A stretch of 64,000 nt of DNA from HGM04593 sp045591315 (GTDB lineage: Bacteria > Bacteroidota > Bacteroidia > Bacteroidales > Bacteroidaceae). The position numbers and the translations under genes were made by a program. The stretch covers positions 22,713-86,712 of the forward strand of contig JAZNSN010000074.1 in the NCBI GenBank assembly GCA_045591315.1, given 5' to 3'. The notes beneath the pieces are model-generated. The model worked only from the letters and a program-made list of their open reading frames with translations, was not told where the DNA came from and did not search any database. Within the stretch, counting starts at the first letter, position 1. Every line of letters begins with the position of its first letter. Shown here in pieces: positions 8,058-17,555 of this stretch.

Positions 8058-8843
8058 ATGAAAGCAGTTACAGCAAAGAAGAGATTGGGGCAGCACTTCC
8101 TGACCGACTTGAGCATCGCGAGGGAGATTGCCGACACCGTTGATGTTTGCCCAGGCATGCCGGTACTTGAGGTCGGACCCGGAATGGGAGTATTGACGCA
8201 ATACCTGTTGAAAAAGGAACGCCCTGTAAAGGTTGTAGAGATTGACGAGGAGTCAGTTGCCTATCTTAGACAGCACTTAAAGGAACTCGGAGACGAGAAT
8301 ATCATACCCGACGACTTCTTGAAGATGCACCTTGACCGTATATTCGACGGCTCGCAGTTCATGCTTATAGGCAACTACCCGTACAACATATCAAGCCAGA
8401 TATTCTTCAAGATGCTAGATTTCAAGGAGCATATACCCTACTGCAGCGGAATGATACAGAAAGAGGTGGGCGAACGTCTTGCCGCAACACCCGGTACAAA
8501 GGCATACGGCATATTGAGCATACTGGTACAGCTATGGTACGATGTAGAGTATCTTTTCACCGTAAACGAGAACGTATTCTCGCCGCCGCCGAAGGTAAAA
8601 AGCGCAGTAGTTCTTATGAAGCGCAACGGACGCAATGAGCTTGAATGCGATGAAGCCTTGTTGAAGAAGATTGTAAAAGGAACATTCAACCAGCGACGTA
8701 AAAAGATGCGCAATTCCATACAGCAGATCATAGGAAAGGAGTCACTGCTGCTCAATGACCCCATAATGGAGAAACGCCCGGAGCAGGTCTCTATAGAAGA
8801 GTTTATAGAACTGGCCTTGAAGGTCGAAAAAGAACTTGCATAA
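8058..8843 (+). CDS. rsmA: 16S rRNA dimethyladenosine transferase RsmA
   Basis: RsmA (KsgA) dimethylates two adjacent adenosines near the 3' end of 16S rRNA in late 30S assembly. The N-terminal KKRLGQHFL motif, the SAM-binding EVGPGMGVLT loop and the catalytic NYPYNIS (N-x-P-Y) motif are all visible, as is a basic C-terminal domain (NQRRKKMRNSI). Length is 261 aa. The ATG at 8058 is preferred to an in-frame GTG two codons upstream. The gene is followed 12 bp later by mgtE on the same strand, so the two are probably cotranscribed. Confidence 0.95.
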   Translation: MKAVTAKKRLGQHFLTDLSIAREIADTVDVCPGMPVLEVGPGMGVLTQYLLKKERPVKVVEIDEESVAYLRQHLKELGDENIIPDDFLKMHLDRIFDGSQFMLIGNYPYNISSQIFFKMLDFKEHIPYCSGMIQKEVGERLAATPGTKAYGILSILVQLWYDVEYLFTVNENVFSPPPKVKSAVVLMKRNGRNELECDEALLKKIVKGTFNQRRKKMRNSIQQIIGKESLLLNDPIMEKRPEQVSIEEFIELALKVEKELA

Positions 8844-8855
8844 AGAATTGGCACG

Positions 8856-10214
8856 ATGACAAAGGAATTCATCAATTACATAAAGGAACTTATCGAGCAG
8901 AAAGATTCAGTACTGCTGCATGAAAGCATTGCCAAGATGCACCCGGCCGACATAGCCGAGATATGTGCTGAGCTTGACCTCGAAGAGGCCCGTTTCCTTT
9001 ACAGGCAGCTTGACAACGAAAAAGCAGCAGACACTCTTATCGAGATGGATGAGGATTTGCGTAATGAGTTGCTTGAAGAACTGCCTTCGGAAGCCATAGC
9101 CAAACGCTTTGTCAACTACATGGATACCGACGACGCCGTCGAGATTATCCGTGACATGGACGAAGATAAGCAGGAAGAGGTCCTTTCGCACATCAAGGAT
9201 ATTGAACAGGCCGGAGACATTGTTGACCTTCTCCAATACGACGAGGACACTGCCGGAGGTCTCATGAGTACCGAAATGGTTGTCGTGAACGAGAACTGGA
9301 GTATGCCCGAATGCCTCAAGGAGATGCGCCAGCAGGCCGAAGAACTCGATGAAATATACTATGTATATGTCGTTGATGACGACGAGCGTCTTTGCGGACT
9401 TTTCCCTCTCAAGAAGATGATAACAAGCCCTTCGGTATCGAAGGTAAAGCATGTGATGAGCACAAAGGTTGTAAGCGTTGATGTGGATACGCCTATTGAC
9501 GAAGTTACGCTCCTTATCGAGAAGTACAACCTTGTGGCAATACCTGTCGTTGACAAGATTAACCGCCTTGTGGGACAAATCACCGTCGATGACGTCATGG
9601 ATGAGGTTCGAGAACAGACAGAACACGACCAGCAGCTGACCGCCGGTCTTACCCAGGACGTCGAGACAAGCGACGGCGTGCTGTTCCAGAGCAAGGCACG
9701 ATTGCCTTGGCTAATCATAGGTATGTTGGGAGGCATCGGTTCTTCGCTACTCTTGAACTGTTTTACAAACACACTTGGCAGCCACCCCGAAATGGCCCTC
9801 TTCATACCGCTTCTTGCAGGCATGGGAGGTAATGTAGGAACGCAGTCATCGGCAATAGCAGTACAGGGTTTGGCAAATAACTCATTGGATTCAAGCCACA
9901 TATTCCGCCATATCGTCAAGGAAATGGTGGTCGCCATAATCAATGCCACAATCTTGTCACTTATGGTATATACATACAACTACTTCATATACGGAGCTTT
10001 GGACATTGTAACATTAGCTGTTCCATTAAGTCTGTTTGTAGTAGTATTGTTCGCATCTGGATTCGGCACGCTCATACCAATGGTACTTGAGAGAATGGAT
10101 ATAAACCCAGCTGTCGCAACAGGTCCGTTCATTCAGATTATAAACGACCTGAGCGGAATGACTTTCTATATGATAATTTCAATGGCACTCAGCTACATGA
10201 TGTCTGCTGCATGA
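8856..10214 (+). CDS. mgtE: Magnesium transporter MgtE
   Basis: MgtE is a dimeric inner-membrane Mg2+ channel gated by cytosolic Mg2+ binding. The protein has the MgtE N superhelical domain (about residues 20-130, with MHPADIAEI and repeated acidic helices), tandem CBS domains (about 135-255, with AIPVVD and GQITVDDVMDE) and five hydrophobic helices from about 285. The pore-lining segment with PLLAGMGGNVGTQSSA is typical of the family. Length (452 aa) is normal. It sits between rsmA and the hydrolase gene, 19 bp before the latter. No Mg2+ riboswitch was recognised upstream. Confidence 0.96.
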   Translation: MTKEFINYIKELIEQKDSVLLHESIAKMHPADIAEICAELDLEEARFLYRQLDNEKAADTLIEMDEDLRNELLEELPSEAIAKRFVNYMDTDDAVEIIRDMDEDKQEEVLSHIKDIEQAGDIVDLLQYDEDTAGGLMSTEMVVVNENWSMPECLKEMRQQAEELDEIYYVYVVDDDERLCGLFPLKKMITSPSVSKVKHVMSTKVVSVDVDTPIDEVTLLIEKYNLVAIPVVDKINRLVGQITVDDVMDEVREQTEHDQQLTAGLTQDVETSDGVLFQSKARLPWLIIGMLGGIGSSLLLNCFTNTLGSHPEMALFIPLLAGMGGNVGTQSSAIAVQGLANNSLDSSHIFRHIVKEMVVAIINATILSLMVYTYNYFIYGALDIVTLAVPLSLFVVVLFASGFGTLIPMVLERMDINPAVATGPFIQIINDLSGMTFYMIISMALSYMMSAA

Positions 10215-10233
10215 GCCTAAAAACAAGAAAAAA

Positions 10234-11436
10234 ATGAGAAGATTGCTGTTTTTAATTACCATAGCACTTATGGTAACCGAAGGGTTGTATGCCCAAATAG
10301 GCGAGTTTAAAAACTGGCTAAAGAAGCCGGATGGTGAACTCTCCGCACAGAAGTTCGCAAAAGCCAAGCTCGACAAAAAAGAGTGTCAAAGAGCTGCAGA
10401 GATTGTGGATTCATTATGGCTGAAATCATCGGCCAAACGCTTAGGAGCAGACTGGAAGAAAATGATATTGAAGAACGACTCTCTGCAGCTGGCATGCGCT
10501 TGCCGGAATTTCGGCATGTTGCCTAAAGACGGATATAGCCTTTATATTTCGCTGCATGGAGGAGGAGAATGCCCAAAAGAGGTAAATGACGAGCAATGGA
10601 TGAACCAGATATACCTCTATCAGCTTAACGAAGGGGTATATGTAGCTCCACGTGCACCATGGAACACATGGGACTTATGGCACAGGAAAGGACTTGATGA
10701 GCTATTGGAAGAACTGATTCAGGCATGCGTACTTTTCGAAGGTGTAAATCCCAACAAGGTATATCTTTTAGGATATTCTGCAGGGGGTGACGGGGTATGG
10801 CGCCTTGCACCGCGAATGGCCGACAAATGGGCTGCAGCAGCTATGATGGCCGGACACCCAGGTAACGTATCACAGGCAAATCTCCTGAACCTGCCATTCA
10901 CAATATGGATGGGAGCAGAGGATGCCGCATACGACCGGAATAGGCTTGCAAAGGAGAAAGGAGAGGTATTGGACTCCCTAGCAGCAGCCAATCCTGGAAA
11001 GTACATTCACATGACAAATATAATCGAGGGAAAAGGACACTGGATGGACGGGCTTGACACTGAAGCAATAGGCTGGATGGCCCAATACCGCAGAAACCCC
11101 TACCCCAAAAGGATTACATGGAGGCAAGAAGAGGTTGTCCGCGAACATTTCTATTGGCTATCGGCACCTGCAGAAGAACTGCAGCATGGAAAAACAGTCG
11201 AGGTTAGAATTAAAGGCAACACCATTCACATCGACCGTTGCGACTATAAAAATCTTACAATATACCTCAACGACTACATGCTTGACCTCGACAAGAAAGT
11301 TGTTGTGCGTTACAAAGGCAAGAAAATTGCAAGCAAGAAATTAAGAAGAAACATTACAAATCTATACAATACACTCAATACACGAAACGATCGCAGCTAT
11401 TCATTCCCGTGCGTTCTGAGAATTAAATTCAATTAG
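10234..11436 (+). CDS. Exported alpha/beta hydrolase
   Basis: A signal peptide (residues 1 to about 20, ending GLYAQ) indicates export. The body is an alpha/beta hydrolase. HGGGE at 108-112 would form the oxyanion hole, GYSAGGDG holds the nucleophile Ser182, and GKGHWMDG holds a candidate catalytic His269. An acidic residue in the WMGAED segment (229-230) could complete the triad. The esterase/poly-hydroxybutyrate depolymerase-like fold suggests an ester substrate, but none can be named. The C-terminal ~120 residues, after the catalytic histidine, look like a beta-rich accessory part. It follows mgtE closely and precedes the SusCD operon, which has its own promoter. Confidence 0.8.
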   Translation: MRRLLFLITIALMVTEGLYAQIGEFKNWLKKPDGELSAQKFAKAKLDKKECQRAAEIVDSLWLKSSAKRLGADWKKMILKNDSLQLACACRNFGMLPKDGYSLYISLHGGGECPKEVNDEQWMNQIYLYQLNEGVYVAPRAPWNTWDLWHRKGLDELLEELIQACVLFEGVNPNKVYLLGYSAGGDGVWRLAPRMADKWAAAAMMAGHPGNVSQANLLNLPFTIWMGAEDAAYDRNRLAKEKGEVLDSLAAANPGKYIHMTNIIEGKGHWMDGLDTEAIGWMAQYRRNPYPKRITWRQEEVVREHFYWLSAPAEELQHGKTVEVRIKGNTIHIDRCDYKNLTIYLNDYMLDLDKKVVVRYKGKKIASKKLRRNITNLYNTLNTRNDRSYSFPCVLRIKFN

Positions 11437-11497
11437 TCTTTTTTACATTTTTCTCTTATTTTTATTGCCATATTCAACATTTATTAGCAAAAAAAGC

Positions 11498-11505
11498 TAT
11501 ATTTG
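11498..11505 (+). promoter_or_regulatory. -7 promoter element for the SusCD operon
   Basis: TATATTTG followed by C matches TAnnTTTG and lies 44 bp upstream of the SusC ATG, in an AT-rich 113-bp gap. The upstream -33 sequence is weak. Confidence 0.6.
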
Positions 11506-11549
11506 CAGAATCGAGAAAACAGAAAAAGAACAAAAAAACTCCAAATATC

Positions 11550-14500
11550 ATGAAAGCCAGCATTTTTACGCCAAAGGCAATTTGCATGATTCTTATGCTG
11601 TTCTGCGCTACATCATCATTTGCGCAGAGCAATGCTGTTACAGGAACTGTCACTGACGACATGGGAGAACCGTTGCCGGCAGCTAGTGTAGCAGTAATGA
11701 ACAACGGCAAGATAGTACGTGGTACAAACACAAACCTGAACGGTTATTTTAAGGTAGAGGTTTTCCTTGGTGAAGGCGACAATGAGATCCAAGTAAGCTA
11801 CGTCGGTTCAAAGACAAGGTCAATCAAGTTGACCACTGAAAACCACGGCAAGCATTTTGAGGTAGTGATGCTGCCCGATGAAGAACTGCTCGAAGAGGTC
11901 ACTATCGTTGAGGACGGATATGCACGATTGCCACGAAAGGACATGGTCGGTGCATTCACCACTGTGAAAGCAGACGACATTATGATGCCAGCCTACCAGA
12001 GCATCGACCAGATGCTGCAAGGAAAGGTAGCCGGAATGAGCGTTGTCAACTCTTCGGCACGTGTCGGTGCATCACCGAAGATAACAATCCGCGGAACATC
12101 GACAATCCTTGGAAACACCGACCCGCTATGGGTCGTAGATGGCGTAATTCAGGAAGACCCGCTTTCCATAGACATGAGTTCTGCCATAACGTCAGACATG
12201 AGAGAGCTTATCGGAAACCAAGTTTCATGGCTCAACCCTCAGGATATTGACAACATCACTGTCTTGAAAGACGCATCAGCTACAGCGATCTATGGTTCTA
12301 AGGCCTCGAACGGTGTAATTGTAATCACCACAAAGAAAGGTGTTCCTGGCCGTATCAGCGTAAACTACAACACGAACATATCGGTAAGAGAGCGTCCGAC
12401 ATACGACATGTACGACTTCATGAATTCTTATGAGCGTATCCAGTTCAGCAAGGAGGCATACGAAGCAGGTGTACGCTACCAGACCGAGCCACTACCACAG
12501 ATATACACCTATGAGGGTCTCATGGCGATGTTCAACCAGAGAACAATCACAGAAGAACAGTTTGCAAAATATCTCCAGCGTCTTGAGACCGTAAACACCG
12601 ACTGGTTCGACCTTCTTACACGTAATGCCGTAAGCCAGAGCCACAACCTTAGCGTATCTGGTGGTACAGACAAATACACCTACAATGCATCTTTAGGATA
12701 TCAGGACAACAAAGGTTATGAGGTTGGCAACGAGAACGATCAGATAACAACCCGTCTGAGCATAAACAGCAATATCAATGATAAGCTCAGCATAAACGTA
12801 CAGCTGAACGGAAGCATCAGAAATTCCGACGGTTATGGAGCTGGCGTAAATCCATACACATATGCAATGAACACCAGCCGTGCCATACCGGCATATGAAG
12901 AGAACGGTGACCGCGCATTCTACTCAAAATACTATACATACCAGTACAATACACAGTTGGGTGCCAAGAACCAATACTCATACAACATTTTCAACGAAAT
13001 GGAGAACAGCTACTCTTCGAACAAGGGTACGAACTTCAACGCATCAGCAAATGTTTCGTATAAGATTCTCAGTTGGCTCACATATCAGGCAACAGCAAAC
13101 GTCGCATACAGCAACAACAAAAGCGAAAGCTATTCCGGAGAAAAGACATCACGTGTAGAACAGCTCTACCGCGGCTATGCATACGGTACTGAGAAAGCGG
13201 GTTCCGACAGATATAATGCAGCTCTGATGCCTTTCGGTGGTGTACTCAACCAGGCAAATTCACTGAGTGTGTCATACAGCACCTCGCACCGTCTTGTATT
13301 CAGCAAGGAGTTCAATGAAAATCACCGTTTGAATGCTATGTTAGGTATGGAGGTCCGTACCAGTGAGAGCACAAGCGACGGCAATACAGTCTGGGGCTAT
13401 GTACCTGAACGCGGTTCAAAGCTCGTTTCACCGACCGTGCCGGGAAACTTTAAGCCGCTAGGAAGCGATGTCCTAATCGGATGGGGCGCACTTGCACAGC
13501 TATACAACGGAGGATGGAGCAAGACCTCAACAACAACAAACTACATGTCATTCTTCGCAACAGTAGCCTACTCCTTGAAAAACCGTTATGTATTCAACTT
13601 GAACATGCGTTCTGATGCTTCAAACAGGTTCGGACAGGATGTAAACAAGCAATTCGACCCGACATGGTCTTTCGGATTCTCTTGGAAAATCGCACAAGAG
13701 CCATTCATCGTGAAGCATCTGCCCTGGCTTGACCAGTTCAACATACGTGTAACATACGGTATCCAAGGCAATGTAGTAAATTCTCTCAGCCCCGAAATGA
13801 TTGCGAGGTACGAAGGATTGCTGCAGAGCTACAATGAATACTATCTCTCTATTGCAAGCTTGCCGAACAAACAGCTGAAATGGGAACGTACGAAAACGAT
13901 GAACCTCGGTGCAGACATTTCGCTATTTGGCATAACAATGAACATTGAATACTACCAGAGGAAGTCCAATGCCATAATACGTCAGGATATACCTCAGGAA
14001 TACGGTATGTCAAGCATGCCGCTCAACGGTGGCATGATTACCAACCGAGGTGTTGAACTGACCTTGAACTTCACACCAATACGCACTAAGGATTGGGTGT
14101 GGACATTAGGCATCAATGCCGGCAAGAACTGGAACGAATCGGCAACAGATGACCGTACAGCAAAAGCAGACGAACTGACCCACACGGATTTCCTCAATGG
14201 CAGCAGTGACCGTCCGCTGAAGAAAGGATACCCTCTGTCGGCATTCTGGTCATACAAGTTCACTGGTCTTGACGGCAAGAACGGATATCCGACATTTGAG
14301 CATGCGACATACGACACAGTAGAAGGTGACGGAAGCGTTGATCCAACCACCTTCCTCGTTTATTCGGGACAGAGCGAACCATACTTCAGCGGTGGACTCA
14401 ACACACGCTTGCGTTGGAAGAACTTCCATATAGGCATGGACTTTGCCCTTATGCTAGGTTCTAAGAAACGTTTGCCGAACCCATATTCGACATTTACATA

Positions 14501-14906
14501 CGGAAAGATGCCGGATATCTTCAGCAACCTGTCAAAAGAGCTGAACGACCGTTGGAAGAAACCCGGTGACGAAGCACATACAAACATTCCAGCACTTTAT
14601 ACATCGGTACGCGACCTATATAATCTGAATTTGCCTAACGGATTATACGACAATATATATTCAATGTGGGCGCAGTCTGACGCAAGAGTCGCAAACGCAT
14701 CGTTCCTGCGTTGTACCCAGATTTCGCTTTCATACAGCATACCGCACAATATATGCAAGAAGATAGGCTTGACACGTATCCAGATTAGCGCTAACGTAAA
14801 CAACCTGTTTGTTATTGCAAGCGACGACTGGAAAGGTTACGACCCCGAACTTGGTTACAGCATACAGCCAAGGATTTATTCTTTAGGTTTGAGTGTAGGA
14901 TTCTAA
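11550..14906 (+). CDS. SusC/RagA family TonB-linked outer membrane protein
   Basis: This is a TonB-dependent active importer of 1118 residues. A signal peptide ends near FAQ (about residue 25). It is followed by a carboxypeptidase-regulatory-like beta domain (VTGTVTDDMGEPLPAASV), a short linker with the TonB-box region, and the plug. The plug contains the SusC signatures IDQMLQGKVAGMSV, RGTSTILGNTDPLWVVDGV and KDASATAIYGSKASNGVI. The rest is a 22-strand-type barrel ending in aromatic strands (IYSLGLSVGF). It pairs with the SusD gene 12 bp downstream. No glycoside hydrolase is nearby, so the substrate is probably not a typical polysaccharide. A peptide or other ligand is possible. Confidence 0.95.
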   Translation: MKASIFTPKAICMILMLFCATSSFAQSNAVTGTVTDDMGEPLPAASVAVMNNGKIVRGTNTNLNGYFKVEVFLGEGDNEIQVSYVGSKTRSIKLTTENHGKHFEVVMLPDEELLEEVTIVEDGYARLPRKDMVGAFTTVKADDIMMPAYQSIDQMLQGKVAGMSVVNSSARVGASPKITIRGTSTILGNTDPLWVVDGVIQEDPLSIDMSSAITSDMRELIGNQVSWLNPQDIDNITVLKDASATAIYGSKASNGVIVITTKKGVPGRISVNYNTNISVRERPTYDMYDFMNSYERIQFSKEAYEAGVRYQTEPLPQIYTYEGLMAMFNQRTITEEQFAKYLQRLETVNTDWFDLLTRNAVSQSHNLSVSGGTDKYTYNASLGYQDNKGYEVGNENDQITTRLSINSNINDKLSINVQLNGSIRNSDGYGAGVNPYTYAMNTSRAIPAYEENGDRAFYSKYYTYQYNTQLGAKNQYSYNIFNEMENSYSSNKGTNFNASANVSYKILSWLTYQATANVAYSNNKSESYSGEKTSRVEQLYRGYAYGTEKAGSDRYNAALMPFGGVLNQANSLSVSYSTSHRLVFSKEFNENHRLNAMLGMEVRTSESTSDGNTVWGYVPERGSKLVSPTVPGNFKPLGSDVLIGWGALAQLYNGGWSKTSTTTNYMSFFATVAYSLKNRYVFNLNMRSDASNRFGQDVNKQFDPTWSFGFSWKIAQEPFIVKHLPWLDQFNIRVTYGIQGNVVNSLSPEMIARYEGLLQSYNEYYLSIASLPNKQLKWERTKTMNLGADISLFGITMNIEYYQRKSNAIIRQDIPQEYGMSSMPLNGGMITNRGVELTLNFTPIRTKDWVWTLGINAGKNWNESATDDRTAKADELTHTDFLNGSSDRPLKKGYPLSAFWSYKFTGLDGKNGYPTFEHATYDTVEGDGSVDPTTFLVYSGQSEPYFSGGLNTRLRWKNFHIGMDFALMLGSKKRLPNPYSTFTYGKMPDIFSNLSKELNDRWKKPGDEAHTNIPALYTSVRDLYNLNLPNGLYDNIYSMWAQSDARVANASFLRCTQISLSYSIPHNICKKIGLTRIQISANVNNLFVIASDDWKGYDPELGYSIQPRIYSLGLSVGF

Positions 14907-14918
14907 AAATAAACAATT

Positions 14919-16478
14919 ATGAAATTCAGACATAACATATTGGCTGTTACTGCTGCTTTCTTATTGACAGCATGCAGCGACTTCCTTGAACCGGATTCAG
15001 AGAGCGAGTTCGTTCCTGAAGATGCAGTATCACTCAACGAACTGCTGCTTGGTGAAGCATACATGCGTAATGACATGAAAGGGTTCAATATCTTCTTGGG
15101 ATTGTTAGAGGACGATGTCGAAGCAGCCCCATACCAGGTACCGAACGAAGGATTCGACGGAAATCTGTATCTGGCAAGCTATACATGGCAACCCGACATG
15201 TACGAGATGATGATGGAGGCTGGAGCCGGACATATAAACATGTATGAAAGCTACTACGAACTGATACTTGGAGCCAACGCTGTCATAGACTATCTCCCCG
15301 AAGTAAACGACACCCAGTTGAACAAAGACAAGGTCAAGGCACAGGCGTACGCCCTGCGTGGTTTCTACTACTTCAACCTCGTTAACATATTCGGACAGCC
15401 ATTCAACAGCAACCCACAGGCACTTGGTGTTCCCTTAAAACTGAGTAGCGGTATCGAAGAGAGCAACGACTATCTCAAAAGAAGAAGCGTAGAGGAAGTA
15501 TATGCACAGATACTTTCTGACCTTCAGACAGCAGAAGAGGCCTATCTCTCCATGCCTAAGGAAGAACAATGGAGCGATAACTACCGTACCAGCCTACCTA
15601 TGGTACAGCTGATGCTTTCACGTACATATTTGTATATGGAGAACTGGAGCAAGGCTGCAGAATATGCAAAACTGGTTATGGACAACGAAAATTTCAAACT
15701 TGTAAACCTGGTTGATGTTCCCTACAACAGATATGACGACGAAGGCAATGTAGTACCCAATTATGTGGTATATCCAACCTACTCATCAACTGAGACAATA
15801 TGGCCATACGGCAATGTTGAAGACATGTTCGAATGGACCTACAGCGGAACTAACAATGTCAACTCTGTTACAGGAGAGAAAATGCATGCATATTTCCGGG
15901 CTTCAGAAGAACTGCTCAACACATACGTTGACTGGGACCTCCGCCTGACATACTATATAATCAACATCGCAACAAGCAATGGCAATGAGATGCCGATGGC
16001 ATTCAGCAAGGTCAACACAGGAACAAGATACTTCTTGCCACAAAATGCCAATAACGTGTTCGGACGTTGTCTGCGTCTCTCCGAGGCATACCTGAACTAT
16101 GCAGAGGCAAAAGCCATGCTCGGTGGCGAAGGTATTGAAGATGCGACTAAAACCTTGAACACATTGCGCGAACACAGATTCGATCCGGAGGACTTTGAAG
16201 AAGAGACATTTGCCTCACAAGAAGAACTGATAAATTTTGTCCGTGACGAGCGTCGCCGCGAACTATGCTTCGAAGGGCACCGCTGGTTTGATCTGCGCCG
16301 TTGGGGTATGCCGTCGTTTACTCATAAATGGCAAGTTGATGCAGAAACAACACATATCTATACTATCGAAGAGGGAGACCTGCTTTACACAGTTCCTATT
16401 CCAGACGAAGCATTGCAAATGAACGGAAGTCTCCAACAGAACGAATTGCCAGGCAAGCGTGTTCCAACTATTGAATAA
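14919..16478 (+). CDS. SusD/RagB family surface lipoprotein
   Basis: SusD proteins cap SusC barrels and bind the substrate outside the cell. The signal peptide has a lipobox LLTAC with the lipidated Cys19. The helical TPR-like body carries family motifs such as ALRGFYYFNLVNIFG (near residue 144) and, towards the C-terminus, RLSEAYLNYAEA and the DERRRELCFEGHRWFDLRRWG signature. Length (519 aa) is typical. The gene is 12 bp after susC and 19 bp before the next lipoprotein gene. The ligand cannot be predicted from sequence. Confidence 0.95.
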   Translation: MKFRHNILAVTAAFLLTACSDFLEPDSESEFVPEDAVSLNELLLGEAYMRNDMKGFNIFLGLLEDDVEAAPYQVPNEGFDGNLYLASYTWQPDMYEMMMEAGAGHINMYESYYELILGANAVIDYLPEVNDTQLNKDKVKAQAYALRGFYYFNLVNIFGQPFNSNPQALGVPLKLSSGIEESNDYLKRRSVEEVYAQILSDLQTAEEAYLSMPKEEQWSDNYRTSLPMVQLMLSRTYLYMENWSKAAEYAKLVMDNENFKLVNLVDVPYNRYDDEGNVVPNYVVYPTYSSTETIWPYGNVEDMFEWTYSGTNNVNSVTGEKMHAYFRASEELLNTYVDWDLRLTYYIINIATSNGNEMPMAFSKVNTGTRYFLPQNANNVFGRCLRLSEAYLNYAEAKAMLGGEGIEDATKTLNTLREHRFDPEDFEEETFASQEELINFVRDERRRELCFEGHRWFDLRRWGMPSFTHKWQVDAETTHIYTIEEGDLLYTVPIPDEALQMNGSLQQNELPGKRVPTIE

Positions 16479-16497
16479 GCATAAAAAGAACAGCACT

Positions 16498-17535
16498 ATG
16501 AAAAAGTTCATCCAAACCGCAATAATCATCCTTGCAGGCATAACAATCTTTTCTGCATGCAAAGACAGTGAGGACGACATAACTCCATCAGGCAATTACT
16601 CCCCTATCCGTGGAGGATTCCCGCAAGGAACTACTGAATACGATTCTCTCATCAATGAGATAAAGAACGAATATGGCGTTTATCTTCTTTACAAGGACGT
16701 AACAGAAGAAGACCTTAACCGTGACTGGGTATCGGCAGGAACAGGCGACATATATGTTGCCGGCTACGACCATGAACGTGATGACCCCTCATGGAACTTA
16801 CCGGAGGATCATCTACCTTTCTACGTCAATTTCTTCTATAACTACATCTTTCCTAACATAAGTAAGGAATTCGCAAATTCAACTTTTCCGGTAAAGATAT
16901 ATATGATACACAATCTGCGTACAGAGCCACGTAACTACGGTGAGGAAAGCGAGGACAGCGTAGATGTCGATGGAACGACTGTTGACCCGTCGAAGTCCAT
17001 TAAGCTTGGCAATTTCGACAACTGGGCTATCAGTTTCAAAGAAGATGTCATCAATGGTTCCGATGCTGAGTATTCATTGAAGCAACAAAGATGCATGTTC
17101 ATGATACAGACAATATACAATGCTATTGAAAAAGGTGAAATTGATTCGCCGGATGAGTTCTGGAGTGGATTCGATTTCTCCACCGACAAAAAGATGAACC
17201 ACGTTGACCCAAGCAAGCCCAATTACAAGTACAAACTCGGATTCGTGGATATGATAAATGACAACTTTGGTACAGGAGCGCTACAACAAGTGTGGGCACC
17301 GGCCATAGCCAATGAAACCAGCTGCTATTATTGGGAAAAAAACAAGTATCCACACTACAATCTCTTTGCGACATATATAAAGAACATAATGTGGCTTACA
17401 CCTGACGAATTCGAGACACGTTATCCATCAGGCAAATATCCAATGATAAAGGAGAAGTATGAAATTATTGTGAACTACATGCTTGAGACATACGGCTTGG
17501 ACCTTGTAGGCATAGCAAAAGGGATTAAAGAATAG
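16498..17535 (+). CDS. Import-associated zinc metallohydrolase-like lipoprotein lacking HExxH
   Basis: The ATG at 16498 gives a signal peptide with lipobox IFSAC (Cys21). Position after SusCD, size (345 aa) and overall pattern resemble the putative zinc-binding metallopeptidase lipoproteins that accompany SusC/SusD pairs. The later GFVDMIND segment and the C-terminal KYPMIKEKYEIIVNYM helix fit that family. However, where HExxH would be expected (about residues 199-211), the sequence reads CMFMIQTIYNAIEKG, with no histidine. The zinc site therefore seems lost, so a binding or structural role is more likely than proteolysis. The family assignment is by pattern recognition and could be wrong. 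Confidence 0.65.
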   Translation: MKKFIQTAIIILAGITIFSACKDSEDDITPSGNYSPIRGGFPQGTTEYDSLINEIKNEYGVYLLYKDVTEEDLNRDWVSAGTGDIYVAGYDHERDDPSWNLPEDHLPFYVNFFYNYIFPNISKEFANSTFPVKIYMIHNLRTEPRNYGEESEDSVDVDGTTVDPSKSIKLGNFDNWAISFKEDVINGSDAEYSLKQQRCMFMIQTIYNAIEKGEIDSPDEFWSGFDFSTDKKMNHVDPSKPNYKYKLGFVDMINDNFGTGALQQVWAPAIANETSCYYWEKNKYPHYNLFATYIKNIMWLTPDEFETRYPSGKYPMIKEKYEIIVNYMLETYGLDLVGIAKGIKE

Positions 17536-17555
17536 GTGTGATAGAAGTTTTAAAT

